Source: Streptomyces griseicoloratus (GTDB taxonomy: Bacteria; Actinomycetota; Actinomycetes; Streptomycetales; Streptomycetaceae). From it: a stretch of DNA of 64,000 nt. A program made the position numbers and the translations under genes. The notes below the pieces were generated by a model that was not told the DNA's origin, made no database searches, and saw only the letters and a list, made by a program, of their open reading frames with translations. Every line of letters begins with the position of its first letter. Position 1 is the first letter of the stretch. The stretch is from positions 62,001 to 126,000 of the forward strand of contig NZ_JACVQF010000181.1 of assembly GCF_014534645.1 (NCBI RefSeq), read 5' to 3'. This document shows positions 27,849 through 41,054 of the stretch, piece after piece.

Positions 27849-29987
27849 ATGACGAGCCGGGGCATCGGGCACCTGGTGTGCGGACGCCGCTCGAAGTGGC
27901 TGGTGCTGGCGCTGTGGCTGGTGGTGCTGGTCGTGTCGGCACCCTTCGCGCACAGGCTCACCGCCGCGCAGGACAACGACGCCGCGTCCTGGCTGCCGGG
28001 GTCGGCGGAGTCCACCCGGGTCCTGGCCCTCTCCGAGGGCTTCCGGCCCGAGCAGGTCCCGGCCGTCGTCGTGTACGCACGTGAGAGCGGTCTGACGCAG
28101 GAGGACCGGGCCCGTATCGAGCAGGACGTGCGGCAGCTCGGGCAGCTGCGCGACCACGGCATCATCGGCGCGCAGACCAGCGGTCCGGTCTACGACCGGC
28201 CGAGCGGCCCGCGCGCGGCCCAGGTCTACGTGCCGATCACCATGGACGGTTCGGGCTGGGAGCGGATCGGGCCCGCGGTGGACGCCGTCCGGGACGCCGT
28301 GGGCGGGGGCGGTGACGGGCTCGCCGTGCACATCACGGGCCCGGGCGGCACCTCCGCGGACTTCGCCGCGGCCTTCCGGGGCATCGACTCCACGCTGCTG
28401 TTCTCGGCGATGGTCGTGGTGGTCGTGATGCTGCTGATCACCTACCGCAGCCCCACCCTGCTCCTGGTCCCGCTGCTCGCGGTCGTCTGCGCGCTGTTCA
28501 GCGCCGAGGCACTGATCTATCTGCTGGCCGAGCACGGAGGGCTGACGGTCAACGGCCAGAGTGCGGGCATCCTCACCGTGCTGGTCTTCGGGGCGGGCAC
28601 GGACTACGCGCTGCTCCTGGTCGCCCGCTACCGCGAGGAGCTGCACCACCACGAGGACCGGCACGAGGCGATGGCGCTGGCCCTGCACCGCGCGGGCCCG
28701 GCCGTGCTGGCCTCGGGGGCGACGGTCGTGCTGGGCATGCTGATGCTGCTGGCGGCCGAGATGAACTCCACCAGCGGTCTCGGCCCCGTCGCCGCGATCG
28801 GTGTCACGGTGGCGGTGCTGGCCATGATGTCCCTGTTCCCCGCGCTGCTGGTGATCGTCGGCCGGTGGATCTTCTGGCCGGTGATCCCGCGCTTCGGCGC
28901 GGCCGACCCGGCCGGACGGGGCGTGTGGGCCCGCACGGGCCGCCGGATCGCCCGGCGCCCGCGCGTGATCTGGGCCGGCACGGCGGCCGTGCTGGCTCTG
29001 TGCTCGCTGGGCCTGCTCCAGCTCCGCGCGGACGGCCTCGGCAACGCGGACGCGTTCACCGGCTCGCCGGACTCCATCGTCGGCCAGGAGGTCTCCGCGC
29101 GCTATTTCCCGGCGGGCAGCGGCGATCCGCTCGTGATCGTCAGCAACCGGGCGCAGGCCGAGCGGGTCGGCCGCGTGGTCGCGGCCACGCCGGGGGTGGT
29201 CCCGGAGTCGCTGCGCCTGCCACCGGGCACGAAGCCCTCCTTCGAGGGCAAGGTGCTCTTCGAGGCGACCCTGACCGCCCCGGCGGACAGCCATGCCGCG
29301 AAGCAGACCGTGCAGCGGGTCCGGGAGGCCGTGCACGCGGTGCCGGACGCCGATGCGGCGGTGGGCGGCGGGACCGCGGCCCTGCTCGACATGGACGAGG
29401 CGATCACGCACGACAACCGGCTGGTCATCCCGCTGGTGCTGGTGGTGGTCGTGCTGATCCTGTGCGTGCTGCTGCGTGCGCTGATCGCGCCGCTGCTGCT
29501 CATCGGCACGGTGATCCTGTCGTTCGCGGCCGCTCTCGGCATCAGTGCGCTCGCGTTCCGATACGTGTTCGGCTTCGCGGGTGAGCCCACGGAATTCCCG
29601 TTGTTCGTCTTCGTCTTCCTGGTGGCCCTGGGCATCGACTACAACATCTTCCTGACGACCCGCATCCGCGAGGAGGCCGCCCGCCGGGGCACCCGGACGG
29701 GCGTGGTGACCGGCCTGTCGGCGACGGGCGCGGTCATCACCTCCGCGGGCCTGGTGCTGGCCGGCACCTTCGCCGTCCTCGGCGCGCTGCCGATGGTGGT
29801 CTTCGCGGAGATCGGCTTCGCGGTGGCGCTGGGCGTGCTCCTGGACACGTTCGTCGTGCGCTCGGTGCTGGTCACCGCCCTGTTCCTGGACGTGGGCCCG
29901 AGGGTGTGGTGGCCGCACCGGCTGGCCCGGGAGGACGGCGGCACGAAGGCGCCGGAACCGGTCGGCGTCAGCCCGTCCGGCGAATGA
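27849..29987 (+). CDS. MMPL-family RND transporter
   Basis: Large membrane transporter of 712 residues with the duplicated RND layout: helix 1 ([17 protein letters not shown]), an external domain (about 40-180), five to six helices, then the same again in the second half (from about 370). Intramembrane motifs [19 protein letters not shown] and [16 protein letters not shown] carry the Asp-Tyr pair used for proton coupling in MmpL proteins. Substrates of such Streptomyces proteins are lipids or secondary metabolites; not known here. Divergent from rpe; its 3' end overlaps rsmB by 20 bp. Confidence 0.9.
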   Translation: MTSRGIGHLVCGRRSKWLVLALWLVVLVVSAPFAHRLTAAQDNDAASWLPGSAESTRVLALSEGFRPEQVPAVVVYARESGLTQEDRARIEQDVRQLGQLRDHGIIGAQTSGPVYDRPSGPRAAQVYVPITMDGSGWERIGPAVDAVRDAVGGGGDGLAVHITGPGGTSADFAAAFRGIDSTLLFSAMVVVVVMLLITYRSPTLLLVPLLAVVCALFSAEALIYLLAEHGGLTVNGQSAGILTVLVFGAGTDYALLLVARYREELHHHEDRHEAMALALHRAGPAVLASGATVVLGMLMLLAAEMNSTSGLGPVAAIGVTVAVLAMMSLFPALLVIVGRWIFWPVIPRFGAADPAGRGVWARTGRRIARRPRVIWAGTAAVLALCSLGLLQLRADGLGNADAFTGSPDSIVGQEVSARYFPAGSGDPLVIVSNRAQAERVGRVVAATPGVVPESLRLPPGTKPSFEGKVLFEATLTAPADSHAAKQTVQRVREAVHAVPDADAAVGGGTAALLDMDEAITHDNRLVIPLVLVVVVLILCVLLRALIAPLLLIGTVILSFAAALGISALAFRYVFGFAGEPTEFPLFVFVFLVALGIDYNIFLTTRIREEAARRGTRTGVVTGLSATGAVITSAGLVLAGTFAVLGALPMVVFAEIGFAVALGVLLDTFVVRSVLVTALFLDVGPRVWWPHRLAREDGGTKAPEPVGVSPSGE

Positions 29988-31386
29988 GCGCCAGGTACAT
30001 CGCGTCGGTCCCGTGCAGATGCGGCCACAGCTGTACGTCGGGCCCCTCGCCCAGCTCCGGCACGCCGGGCAGCAGCGGCCGGGCGTCGAGCAGGTCGGTG
30101 CCGGGGTGCTGCTTGAGCACGTCGGCGACGACGGCCCGGGTCTCGGCGAGGTGCGGCGAGCAGGTCGCGTAGCCGACGACGCCGCCGACCCGTACGGCCT
30201 CCAGGGCACTGCTCAGCAGGCCGCGCTGGAGCGGCGCGAATCCGTCCAGGTCCTCGGGGCGGCGCCGCCAGCGCGCCTCGGGGCGGCGGCGCAGGGCGCC
30301 GAGCCCGGTGCAGGGCACGTCGACCAGCACCCGGTCGAAGCTGCCGGGCCGCCAGGGCGGCCGGGTCCCGTCGGCGGCGATGACCTGGTAGGGCCCGGGG
30401 TTGCCGTCCAGTGCCCTGGCCACGAGCCCGGCCCGGTGCGGCTGCTTCTCCGAGGCCAGCAGGAAGGCGCCGCGTTCGGCGGCCAGGGCGCCGAGCAGCG
30501 CGGCCTTGCCGCCGGGCCCGGCACAGCCGTCGAGCCAGCGCCGGTCCGGTCCGTCCAGGGGCGCGTTGGCGAGGGCCAGCGCGACGAGCTGGCTGCCCTC
30601 GTCCTGCACCCCGGCGCGGCCCTCGCGCACGGCGGTGACGGCACCGGGCTCGCCGCCCTCGGTCAGCCGCACGGCGTACGGCGACCAGCGTCCCGGCACG
30701 GCGGCCTCCTCGCCGAGCAGTTCCTCGCTGGTGGCCCGTCCGGGCCGCGCGACCAGCGTGACCTCGGGCCGCTCGTTGTCGGCGGCCAGCAGTTCCTCGA
30801 TGCCGGCGCGGCCGCCGCCGAGCGAGTCCCACAGCGCGGAGACGACCCAGCGCGGATGGGAGTGCACGACCGCGAGATGGTCCTCGGGGTCCTCGTCGTA
30901 GGGCGGGGCGACCCGCTCCAGCCATCCGGCGAGATCGTCCTGCGCGACCTTGCGGAGCACCGCGTTGACGAACTTGGCCCGGCCGTCGCCGAGCACGACC
31001 CGGGCCAGCTCCACGGAGGCGGACACGGCGGCATGGCTCGGGATCCGCGTCCCGAGCAGCTGGTGCACCCCGAGGCCGAGCACGTCGAGCACCGGCGGAT
31101 CGACCTCGCGCAGCGGCCGGTCGACACAGGCCGCGATGACGGCGTCGTACGTCCCCTGCCGCCGCAGCGTCCCGTACACCAGCTCGGTCGCCAGCGCCGC
31201 GTCCCGGGCGTCGAAGTCGCCGCTCTCCCGCGCCTTGCGCAGCAGCGGCGGAAGGACGAGGTTGGCGTACGCGTCCCGCTCGTCCACGGCCCTGAGCGCC
31301 TCGAAGGCGAGGATGCGGACGGGGTCCTTCTTGGGCCGGCGGTAGGGCTTGCCGGTTTTGCGGGGACGACGAGGCTGTTCGCTCAC
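29968..31386 (-). CDS. rsmB: 16S rRNA cytosine-C5 methyltransferase RsmB
   Basis: Methylates C967 of 16S rRNA with SAM. Protein of 472 residues: a basic N terminus, a NusB-like RNA-binding domain (about 20-150), and a Rossmann methyltransferase domain with the SAM site WLDGCAGPGGKAALL, the catalytic pair VDVPCTGLG (motif IV Cys) and YATCSPHLAET (motif VI Cys). ATG 31386. Downstream of fmt on the same strand (75-bp gap), a common actinobacterial pairing. Confidence 0.95.
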   Translation of the reverse strand: MSEQPRRPRKTGKPYRRPKKDPVRILAFEALRAVDERDAYANLVLPPLLRKARESGDFDARDAALATELVYGTLRRQGTYDAVIAACVDRPLREVDPPVLDVLGLGVHQLLGTRIPSHAAVSASVELARVVLGDGRAKFVNAVLRKVAQDDLAGWLERVAPPYDEDPEDHLAVVHSHPRWVVSALWDSLGGGRAGIEELLAADNERPEVTLVARPGRATSEELLGEEAAVPGRWSPYAVRLTEGGEPGAVTAVREGRAGVQDEGSQLVALALANAPLDGPDRRWLDGCAGPGGKAALLGALAAERGAFLLASEKQPHRAGLVARALDGNPGPYQVIAADGTRPPWRPGSFDRVLVDVPCTGLGALRRRPEARWRRRPEDLDGFAPLQRGLLSSALEAVRVGGVVGYATCSPHLAETRAVVADVLKQHPGTDLLDARPLLPGVPELGEGPDVQLWPHLHGTDAMYLALIRRTG

Positions 31387-31461
31387 GAAAAAGGTGCTCC
31401 GGTTGTGGGAGGAAGTGCGCTTACAGCCTACGTCCGCCGGGGTGGGAGGCGTTCTCGGGGA

Positions 31462-33266
<1,805 letters not shown>

Positions 33267-33347
33267 TCCGCCCGCTCCGTCCCGTTCCGTACGCTGCCCT
33301 TCCGGTTCCTGTCCCGGGAGGGCGGCCGCATTGCCGGTTCCCCCGGC

Positions 33348-35501
33348 TCAGCCGATGTCGGGCGGATCGATCCGCACCCACACCGTCTCCCCGCCTCCGC
33401 GAGCCATCCGCGCCGCCTGTGCGGCCTTCAGTGCGCCGGCCAGTGCGGCCCCCCTGCCGGGCGGCACCCGGACCAGCGCCCGCTCCCAGTGCTCCCCGGG
33501 CGGCGGCGCCCCCACCCGCCGCGGACCTCCGGCGGCGGTGACGGGCAGCGGCACGGGTCCCAGCACCTCGGCTTCGGGCGGCAGTTCGGACGTCCGCAGG
33601 AAGCCCGCCACCGCCTCGGGCCGCCCCGACACGGCCGCCATCCGGGAGACCGGCGGAAAGCCCAGCTCGGCCCGCTCGGCGAGCTCCCGCACCGCATGGC
33701 CGACGGGGTCCCAGCGCACCAGCGCCTGCACCGGCCGCAGGGTCGGCTCGGCGACCACGACGACGGTGCCCCCGGCGGTCTGCGGGCGCACCAGTGCGCA
33801 GGCGGCGATCCAGCGCCGCAGGGCGTCCTCGCCGGCGCGCAGGTCGGGCCGTCCGAGCATGGCCCAGCCGTCGAGCAGCAGGGCCGCCGCGTACCCGCCC
33901 TCGGCGACGGGCTCGGCGCCGGGGGTGCTCACGACCAGCGCGGGCGTGCCCGGCACGGTGTCGAGCACGTGTTCCCGTCCCGAGGTCCGCACCGGCACGG
34001 CGGGGAAGGCCCGCCCCAGTTCCTCCGCGGTGCGCCGGGCCCCCACTATCTGGGCCCGCAACCGGAAGGAACCGCACTCCGGGCAGTGCCACCTGTTCTC
34101 CTCGCGCCCGCACCACCCGCACCGCAGGGCGGATGCGGAGTCCTGTGCGGCCAGCGGCCCGGAGCAGTGCCGGCAGCGCGCCGGGGCCCGGCAGACGGCG
34201 CACGCCATGCGGGGCGCGTAGCCGCGCCGGGGCACCTGCACGAGCACCGGTCCGTCGCGCAGCCCGTCCCTGACGGCCTGCCAGGCGAGGGTCGGCAGCC
34301 GGGCGGCCCGGGCGGCCTCGTCCCGGGCCAGGTCACCGTCCCCGACGGTCCTCACGAGCGGGGCGGCGGCCCGCACCTGGTCCCGGGCCGCGACCAGCGG
34401 ACGGGCCCAGCCGCTCTCCACGAGCTGCGCGGCCTCCACGGTGCAGCTCCAGCCGCCCAGCAGGAAGGCGCACCTGTCCTGGGCGGCACGCAGCAGCAGC
34501 ACCTCGCGCGCGTGCGGCTGGGGGGCGTGGGGCTCGCTGTGGCTGTCGTCCCCGTCGTCCCACAGGGCGACGAGTCCGAGGTCCCGCACCGGGGCGAACA
34601 TGGCGGCCCGGGTCCCGACCACGGCCCGTACGGCGCCGCGCCGCACCGCCAGCCACTGCGCGTACCGCTTCTCGGGTCCGGCGTCGGCGGTGAGCACCGC
34701 GTGCCGTCCCTGCCCCAGCAGGGAGGTCAGGGCGGCGTCGGCCCGGGCGACCGCCCGTCCGTCCGGCAGGACGACCAGCGCACCGCGGCCGGAGGCCAGC
34801 GTGGCCGCCACGGCCCGCGCCAGCTCGTCGGCCCATCCGGGACCAGGCAGCGCGTTCCACACCGCGCGCGGGGCTCCGCCCGAGGCCAGGGACTCCAGGA
34901 ACGCGGTCCCCCGCTCGTACCGTTCCCAGGAGCCCGGCTCGGGGGCCCGTGGCGGCGGCAGCGGCTCGGGGGACGGGCGCCGCTCGGCACGCGCGTTGCG
35001 CGGCGGGACGGCGAGCTGCAGCACGTCGGCGAGGCTGCCCGCGTACCGGTCGGCGACGGCCCGGGCGAGTCCCAGCAGCTCGCCGGTGAGCACGGGCTCC
35101 GGCGAGACGACCTGGGCCAGCGCGGCCAGCGGACCGGAGTAGTCGGACTCGGCGAGCCGCTCGACGAGGAACCCGTCGATGAGCCCGCCGCCCTCGCGTC
35201 GCCCTTCCCGCACCCGGTGCCGGCCCGCCCCGAACCGCACCCGGACCCGGACGCCGGGCTGGGCGTCGGCGTCGAGTTCCTCGGGCACGGCGTAGTCGAA
35301 GTACCGGTCGAGGTGGAGCACGCCCTTGTCGACCAGCACCCGGGCGACGGGCAGCTCCTTGGCGAGCGCGGCGCCGCGCCAGGTCCGGGGCTTGGCCCGG
35401 GGCGCCTTGGCCTTGCGTACGCTCTCGCGGATGAGCGCGAGCTGCTCGGGGGGCGGCGCGTCCTGAGCGCCACCGCCCGCCGGTTCGTTCTCGCTGCTCA
35501 C
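33348..35501 (-). CDS. priA: Primosomal protein N' (PriA-like, helicase motifs degenerate)
   Basis: Replication-restart protein of 717 residues. The N-terminal DNA-binding part has PVARVLVDKGVLHLDRYFDYAVPEEL, and the zinc-binding insertion CAVC, CRHC, CGWC, CPEC is complete. The helicase core is changed: no GxGKT Walker A is seen where expected (NALPGPGWADELARAVAATL) and the DEEH box reads LWDDGDDS. Loss of ATPase motifs is known in actinobacterial PriA, so it may work as a structural primosome factor. GTG start at 35501. A tRNA-like element lies just upstream. Confidence 0.9.
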   Translation of the reverse strand: MSSENEPAGGGAQDAPPPEQLALIRESVRKAKAPRAKPRTWRGAALAKELPVARVLVDKGVLHLDRYFDYAVPEELDADAQPGVRVRVRFGAGRHRVREGRREGGGLIDGFLVERLAESDYSGPLAALAQVVSPEPVLTGELLGLARAVADRYAGSLADVLQLAVPPRNARAERRPSPEPLPPPRAPEPGSWERYERGTAFLESLASGGAPRAVWNALPGPGWADELARAVAATLASGRGALVVLPDGRAVARADAALTSLLGQGRHAVLTADAGPEKRYAQWLAVRRGAVRAVVGTRAAMFAPVRDLGLVALWDDGDDSHSEPHAPQPHAREVLLLRAAQDRCAFLLGGWSCTVEAAQLVESGWARPLVAARDQVRAAAPLVRTVGDGDLARDEAARAARLPTLAWQAVRDGLRDGPVLVQVPRRGYAPRMACAVCRAPARCRHCSGPLAAQDSASALRCGWCGREENRWHCPECGSFRLRAQIVGARRTAEELGRAFPAVPVRTSGREHVLDTVPGTPALVVSTPGAEPVAEGGYAAALLLDGWAMLGRPDLRAGEDALRRWIAACALVRPQTAGGTVVVVAEPTLRPVQALVRWDPVGHAVRELAERAELGFPPVSRMAAVSGRPEAVAGFLRTSELPPEAEVLGPVPLPVTAAGGPRRVGAPPPGEHWERALVRVPPGRGAALAGALKAAQAARMARGGGETVWVRIDPPDIG

Positions 35502-35572
35502 GCTTGCATTCTTACCAAATACCACTGACAACCGACGGCGCCCGAGATCACCACCGGCGGCGGTCCGACTCT

Positions 35573-35655
35573 GCCTTGGACCACTCGGCCACACCGACCG
35601 GAGCGGTGCCCGTCCGGCCGGCGGCGGGATTCGAACCCGCGAGGGCCGCTCGCCC
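35573..35655 (-). other. tRNA-like element in permuted order
   Basis: Minus-strand order is: GGGCGAGCGGCCC (possible variable arm, 35655-35643), a T arm GCGGGTTCGAATCCCGC (35640-35624), CGCCGGC as acceptor 3' strand (35623-35617), a 17-base linker, GTCGGTG as acceptor 5' strand (35598-35592), TG, then a D arm GCC-loop-GGC with loop GAGTGGTCCAA (35589-35573). The two acceptor halves pair at all seven positions if two G-U pairs are allowed. No anticodon arm was found. The gene-free stretch 35502-35937 holds this and nothing else clear. Confidence 0.4.
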
Positions 35656-35937
35656 GAAGTACCCGTCGCCTTCGCACCGGGCGTGCCGGTCCTCCCGAGA
35701 ACAGGGCGGCCGCGGTCGCGTGGTGCCTGATTTCACCGCACGCCGTGAGGCGCGCTCCATCGAAGGACCCGCGGCCTGCGCACCGGGAGGGCCCCAGCCT
35801 AGGACCGCGCCGGCGGCGCCGCGAGACGTTTTCCGCCCCGGCTCCGGACACGCCGGGGCCCGGCGCCCCTCACCGGGACACCGGGCCTCGCGTCACGTCC
35901 TCGAACCGTCGGGCCGCCGAGGGCCGCTTCGCGGCTC

Positions 35938-37146
<1,209 letters not shown>

Positions 37147-37384
37147 AACGCTCCCTGGGGTTGCAGCGGCTGCTGGCTGATCATGGGTGGACGACGCGGG
37201 AGCTGCACCCGGCGACGTCCGAGAACAGTTTATCGGTCGCGCAAGACCGCAGGCCCACCCGTCTCGCCTCTCGGGAGCGCTGTGACCTGCGGCACGGGCA
37301 TTCTGCACAATGCCGGGCGCCCTGGCCAGCGTCGCCACGCTCCAATGCGCGAGGTTCCAGCGAGGCCAGTGGCGAATGAGACAT

Positions 37385-38587
37385 TCAGCCGAGCCGCTCG
37401 GCCACGAGGTCCCACACGGTGTCGGCGAGTCCTTCCTTCGGGCCGTGCGGAATCGGGGTCTCGCCGCCGTCGGCGCCGAGCACCACGGCCTCGTTGTCCT
37501 CCGCGCCGAAGGTCTTGCGCTCCCCCACCTCGTTCACCACGAGGAAGTCGCAGCCCTTGCGCTTCAGCTTGGCGCGGCCGTTGGCGAGGACGTCGTCCGT
37601 CTCGGCGGCGAAGCCGACCACCACCTGGCCGGGGCGGGCGCGGTGGGCGGAGATCTCCGCGAGGATGTCCGGATTCCGCACCAGGGCGATCGGCTCGGGC
37701 TCCTGGTCGTCCTTCTTCTTGATCTTCCCGGTGGCGTAGGCGGCGGGGCGGAAGTCGGCGACCGCCGCGGCCATGACGACCGCGTCGGCGTCCGCCGATG
37801 CCCGCAGCACCGCCTCGCGCAGCTCCAGGGCCGTGCCCACCGGGACCACGTCCACCCCGGCCGGGTCCGGCAGGGCCGCGTTCGCCGCGATCAGGGTGAC
37901 GCGGGCGCCCCGGGCGGCGGCGGTGCGGGCGAGGGCGTAGCCCTGCTTGCCCGACGAGCGGTTGCCGAGGAAGCGGACCGGGTCGAGGGGTTCTCGGGTG
38001 CCGCCGGCGCTGACGACGACGTGCCGGCCCGCGAGGTCGGGCTCCTTGGCGCCGCGGGCGAGCACCCGGCGGCAGACCTCGAAGATCTCGCCCGGATCGG
38101 GCAGCCGGCCCTTGCCGGTGTCGACGCCGGTGAGGCGGCCGACGGCGGGTTCGACGACGACCGCGCCGCGGCGTCGCAGCGTCGCGACGTTCTCCTGGGT
38201 GGCCGGGTGCTCCCACATCTCCGTGTGCATGGCGGGGGCGAAGACGACGGGGCAGCGGGCCGTGAGCAGGGTGTTGGTGAGGAGGTCGTCGGCGAGGCCG
38301 TGGGCCGCCTTGGCGAGCATGTCGGCGGTGGCCGGGGCGACCACCACCAGGTCGGCGTGCTGGCCGATGCGCACGTGCGGGACCTCGTGCACGTCGTCCC
38401 ACACCTCGGTGGCGACCGGGTTGCCGGACAGGGCGGACCAGGTGGCGGCGCCGACGAAGTGCAGCGCGGAGGCGGTGGGGACGACCCTGACCTCGTGCCC
38501 CGACTCCGTGAACCTGCGCAGCAGCTCACAGGCCTTGTAAGCGGCGATGCCGCCGCTGACCCCCAGAACGACCTTCGGCTTGTCCAC
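37385..38587 (-). CDS. coaBC: Bifunctional phosphopantothenoylcysteine decarboxylase/synthetase
   Basis: Two coenzyme A steps in one protein of 400 residues. The N-terminal CoaC flavoprotein part has [14 protein letters not shown], the active-site His in [11 protein letters not shown], and the substrate loop [15 protein letters not shown] (His where E. coli has Asn, usual in actinobacteria as I recall). The C-terminal CoaB part has [25 protein letters not shown] and KIKKKDD. GTG start at 38587. It follows rpoZ after a terminator, so it probably has its own promoter. Confidence 0.95.
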   Translation of the reverse strand: MDKPKVVLGVSGGIAAYKACELLRRFTESGHEVRVVPTASALHFVGAATWSALSGNPVATEVWDDVHEVPHVRIGQHADLVVVAPATADMLAKAAHGLADDLLTNTLLTARCPVVFAPAMHTEMWEHPATQENVATLRRRGAVVVEPAVGRLTGVDTGKGRLPDPGEIFEVCRRVLARGAKEPDLAGRHVVVSAGGTREPLDPVRFLGNRSSGKQGYALARTAAARGARVTLIAANAALPDPAGVDVVPVGTALELREAVLRASADADAVVMAAAVADFRPAAYATGKIKKKDDQEPEPIALVRNPDILAEISAHRARPGQVVVGFAAETDDVLANGRAKLKRKGCDFLVVNEVGERKTFGAEDNEAVVLGADGGETPIPHGPKEGLADTVWDLVAERLG

Positions 38588-38630
38588 CGTCTCTCCCCGG
38601 ACCTCGGAAAACGTATGCCCCCATCAGACA

Positions 38631-38665
38631 CCACAGGCCCGACAGCTGTGCTGCCGGGCCTGTGG
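38631..38665 (-). terminator. Terminator after rpoZ
   Basis: Fifteen-base arms CCACAGGCCCGACAG (38631-38645) and CTGCCGGGCCTGTGG (38651-38665) with a 5-base loop, one G-U pair. It lies between rpoZ and coaBC on the minus strand, 25 bases after the rpoZ stop. Confidence 0.75.
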
Positions 38666-38690
38666 AAAAGTCAGCTTCGAGCTGAAAATA

Positions 38691-38963
38691 CTACTGCGCC
38701 GGACCCTCGATGGCCTCGGACGTCAGCAGCCCCGCGTTGATCTCGCGCAGGGCGATCGAGAGCGGCTTCTCGTGGACGTGGGTGTCGACGAGGGGACCGA
38801 CGTACTCGAGGAGGCCCTCGCCGAGCTGCGAGTAGTACGCGTTGATCTGGCGGGCCCGCTTGGCCGCGTAGATCACGAGGCTGTACTTCGAGTCGGTGGC
38901 CTCGAGGAGCTCGTCGATCGGCGGGTTGATGATGCCCTCGGGCGCGGAGATGGAAGAGGACAC
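38691..38963 (-). CDS. rpoZ: RNA polymerase omega subunit
   Basis: Small RNA polymerase assembly subunit of 90 residues, with the family stretch [28 protein letters not shown] and C-terminal [13 protein letters not shown] start (38963). Sits 69 bp after gmk, the conserved gmk-rpoZ pair. In Streptomyces omega influences secondary metabolism and morphology (family knowledge). Confidence 0.96.
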   Translation of the reverse strand: MSSSISAPEGIINPPIDELLEATDSKYSLVIYAAKRARQINAYYSQLGEGLLEYVGPLVDTHVHEKPLSIALREINAGLLTSEAIEGPAQ

Positions 38964-39032
38964 GCTCTACCTTCCGATGGATGGGAAAGAATCAGTCGGG
39001 CTGACCGGTCAGGACCTGGCGATCACTCACGA

Positions 39033-39590
39033 TCACACGACGTCCATCAAGGCTAGCAGCTCGCGCGCCACGTCCTCGACGGAGGTGTTGACCAGGGTGC
39101 TGTCGAACTCCGGCTCGGCCGCCAGCTCGACCCTCGCCGCCGTGAGACGGCGCTCGATCACCTCCGGCGGCTCGGTGCCCCGGCCGGTGAGCCTGCGCAC
39201 CAGCTCCTCCCAGGAGGGCGGAGCCAGGAACACCAGGCGGGCCTCCGGCATGGACTCGCGGACCTGCCGAGCACCCTGGAGGTCGATCTCCAGCAGCACC
39301 GGCTCACCCGCCTCCAGGCGCTCCAGCACGGCCGCACGCGGCGTGCCGTAGCGGTTGCCGGCGAACTCGGCCCATTCCAGCAGCTCGCCGTTGGCGATCA
39401 GCTTGTCCATCTCCTCGTCGGTGACGAAGAAGTAGTGGACTCCGTGCTGCTCACCGGGCCGGGGCTTGCGGGTCGTCGCCGACACCGAGAGCCAGACCTC
39501 GGGGTGTTCCTTGCGCATATGGGCGACGACCGTGCTCTTGCCGACCCCCGAGGGGCCGGAGAGCACGGTCAGCCGCGGACGTTCACTCAT
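39033..39590 (-). CDS. gmk: Guanylate kinase
   Basis: Phosphorylates GMP to GDP; 185 residues. P-loop [11 protein letters not shown] at about 9-19, GMP-binding [22 protein letters not shown], and [15 protein letters not shown] at 39590, 37 bp after the sIHF stop. Confidence 0.97.
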   Translation of the reverse strand: MSERPRLTVLSGPSGVGKSTVVAHMRKEHPEVWLSVSATTRKPRPGEQHGVHYFFVTDEEMDKLIANGELLEWAEFAGNRYGTPRAAVLERLEAGEPVLLEIDLQGARQVRESMPEARLVFLAPPSWEELVRRLTGRGTEPPEVIERRLTAARVELAAEPEFDSTLVNTSVEDVARELLALMDVV

Positions 39591-39627
39591 GCAGCGATTA
39601 TTCCAGCAATCCCGGAGTGGTCAGGAC

Positions 39628-39951
39628 TCAGCTGCCGGTGCTGCCGAACTCACGCTCCAGGGAAGCGATCTGGTTGGAACCGAGGCCACGCACGCGACGG
39701 CTCTCGGAGATCCCGAGTCGCTCCATGATCTGCTTGGCGCGGACCTTGCCCACGCCCGGCAGGGACTCGAGGAGGGCGGAGACCTTCATCTTGCCGATGA
39801 CGTCGTTCTCCTGGCCCTGCTTGATGACCTCGTGGAGGGAGGCGCCGGAGTGCTTGAGTCGATTCTTGACCTCGGCCCGCTCCCGGCGAGCCGCGGCGGC
39901 CTTTTCGAGCGCGGCTGCGCGCTGTTCAGGGGTAAGGGGCGGAAGAGCCAC
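39628..39951 (-). CDS. sihF: Actinobacterial integration host factor (sIHF)
   Basis: Nucleoid-associated DNA-binding protein of 107 residues. A long basic N-terminal helix (EQRAAALEKAAAARRERAEVK) leads to a helix-two-turns-helix domain with LLESLPGVGKVRAKQIMERLGI, followed by RRVRGLGSNQ. It is unrelated to enterobacterial IHF alpha/beta. The S. coelicolor protein affects nucleoid compaction, sporulation and antibiotics. GTG at 39951 was chosen because the domain starts MALPPLTPEQ there; the longer frame is not conserved. The 257-bp gap before it probably holds its promoter. Confidence 0.93.
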   Translation of the reverse strand: MALPPLTPEQRAAALEKAAAARRERAEVKNRLKHSGASLHEVIKQGQENDVIGKMKVSALLESLPGVGKVRAKQIMERLGISESRRVRGLGSNQIASLEREFGSTGS

Positions 39952-40208
39952 GCCTACGTCACCTCGGATGTCGAACTGTCGGATACGGACCGGTGAGGAA
40001 CCTAGTCGCCCCACACCTGGGGAGCCACGAGCAACACGCTTGCCCGTTCTCCCCCACTGCCTGGAGGGCGTGGGTGGTGCCCTCACTCGACGGAGACTAG
40101 CGGTCATGTCCGCCAGAGTCAGCGAGAACAGCGGAAAAGTCCTGGTCAGCCTCCGTCAGGCCAGACATTTAGGACATACTCCCTCGGATTTGAGGATGTA
40201 TCCAGACT

Positions 40209-41054
40209 CTAGGACTCCGCTACCGCGCTCCGGATCTCCTCCGCGAAGCGGTCCGCGGACGCGCGCAGGGCGCCCAGGTCGGGACCGTGACGCAGAACAC
40301 CCCGGCTCACGTTCGGCACCACGTTGCGCACCGCCGCGCCGAAGACCCGCGGCAGGTCCGCCGGGGTGGCTCCCTGGGCGCCGATGCCGGGCGCGAGGAG
40401 CGGACCGTTGATCGCGAGGTCGTACGACGAGAGATCACCGAGCGTGGCGCCGACCACGGCGCCGAAGGAGCCGAGGGGCCCCTCCCCCGCGTTCTCCGCC
40501 GCCAGGTGCGCGAGCATCGTCGCCCCGACGGTCCGCCCGTCGGCCCGCACCGCGTGCTGCACCTCGCCGCCCTCCGGGTTGGAGGTCAGGGCCAGCACGA
40601 ACAGGCCCGCGCCGCTCTCGCGCGCCATGTCGACGGCGGGCTTCAGGGACCCGTAGCCGAGGTACGGGGAGACGGTCAGCGCGTCCGAGAACAGCGGGGC
40701 GTCCTTGTGCAGGAAGGACTCGGCGTAGGCGGCCATGGTCGAGCCGATGTCGCCGCGCTTGGCGTCCATGACGACCAGCGCCCCGGCCGCCCGCGCCTCC
40801 TCGACCGCCTTCTCCAGGACCGCGACGCCGCGCGAGCCGAAGCGCTCGAAGAAGGCGCTCTGCGGCTTGAGGACGGCGACCCGGTCGGCCACGGCCTCGA
40901 CGACGGTGCGGGTGAACCGCTCCAGGCCGGCCACGTCGTCGCTCAGGCCCCACTCGGCGAGCAGGGAGGCGTGCGGGTCGATGCCGACGCACAGCGGGCC
41001 GCGCTCGTCCATCGCGCGGCGCAGCCGCGCGCCGAAGGGTTCGAGTACCGTCAT
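40209..41054 (-). CDS. pyrF: Orotidine 5'-phosphate decarboxylase
   Basis: Last step to UMP; type 2 enzyme of 281 residues. Catalytic signature VVMDAKRGDIGSTMAAYAES (Asp-Lys-Asp tetrad part), entrance GPLCVGIDPH, phosphate loop GIGAQGATPADL. ATG at 41054 overlaps the pyrD stop as ATGA. Final gene of the pyr operon. Confidence 0.96.
   Translation of the reverse strand: MTVLEPFGARLRRAMDERGPLCVGIDPHASLLAEWGLSDDVAGLERFTRTVVEAVADRVAVLKPQSAFFERFGSRGVAVLEKAVEEARAAGALVVMDAKRGDIGSTMAAYAESFLHKDAPLFSDALTVSPYLGYGSLKPAVDMARESGAGLFVLALTSNPEGGEVQHAVRADGRTVGATMLAHLAAENAGEGPLGSFGAVVGATLGDLSSYDLAINGPLLAPGIGAQGATPADLPRVFGAAVRNVVPNVSRGVLRHGPDLGALRASADRFAEEIRSAVAES

Noticed and set aside
35548-35851. Short minus-strand reading frames across the tRNA-like element
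   Set aside because: Their peptides (for example GVAEWSKA, GFESRRRPDG) are the typical false translations of tRNA sequence, not proteins.
37147-37384. A SAM riboswitch before metK
   Set aside because: None of the conserved SAM-I, SAM-II or SAM-IV blocks could be found on the minus strand in this gap.
40171-40202. A terminator hairpin after pyrF
   Set aside because: The arms pair only with several mismatches and bulges, so I do not list it.
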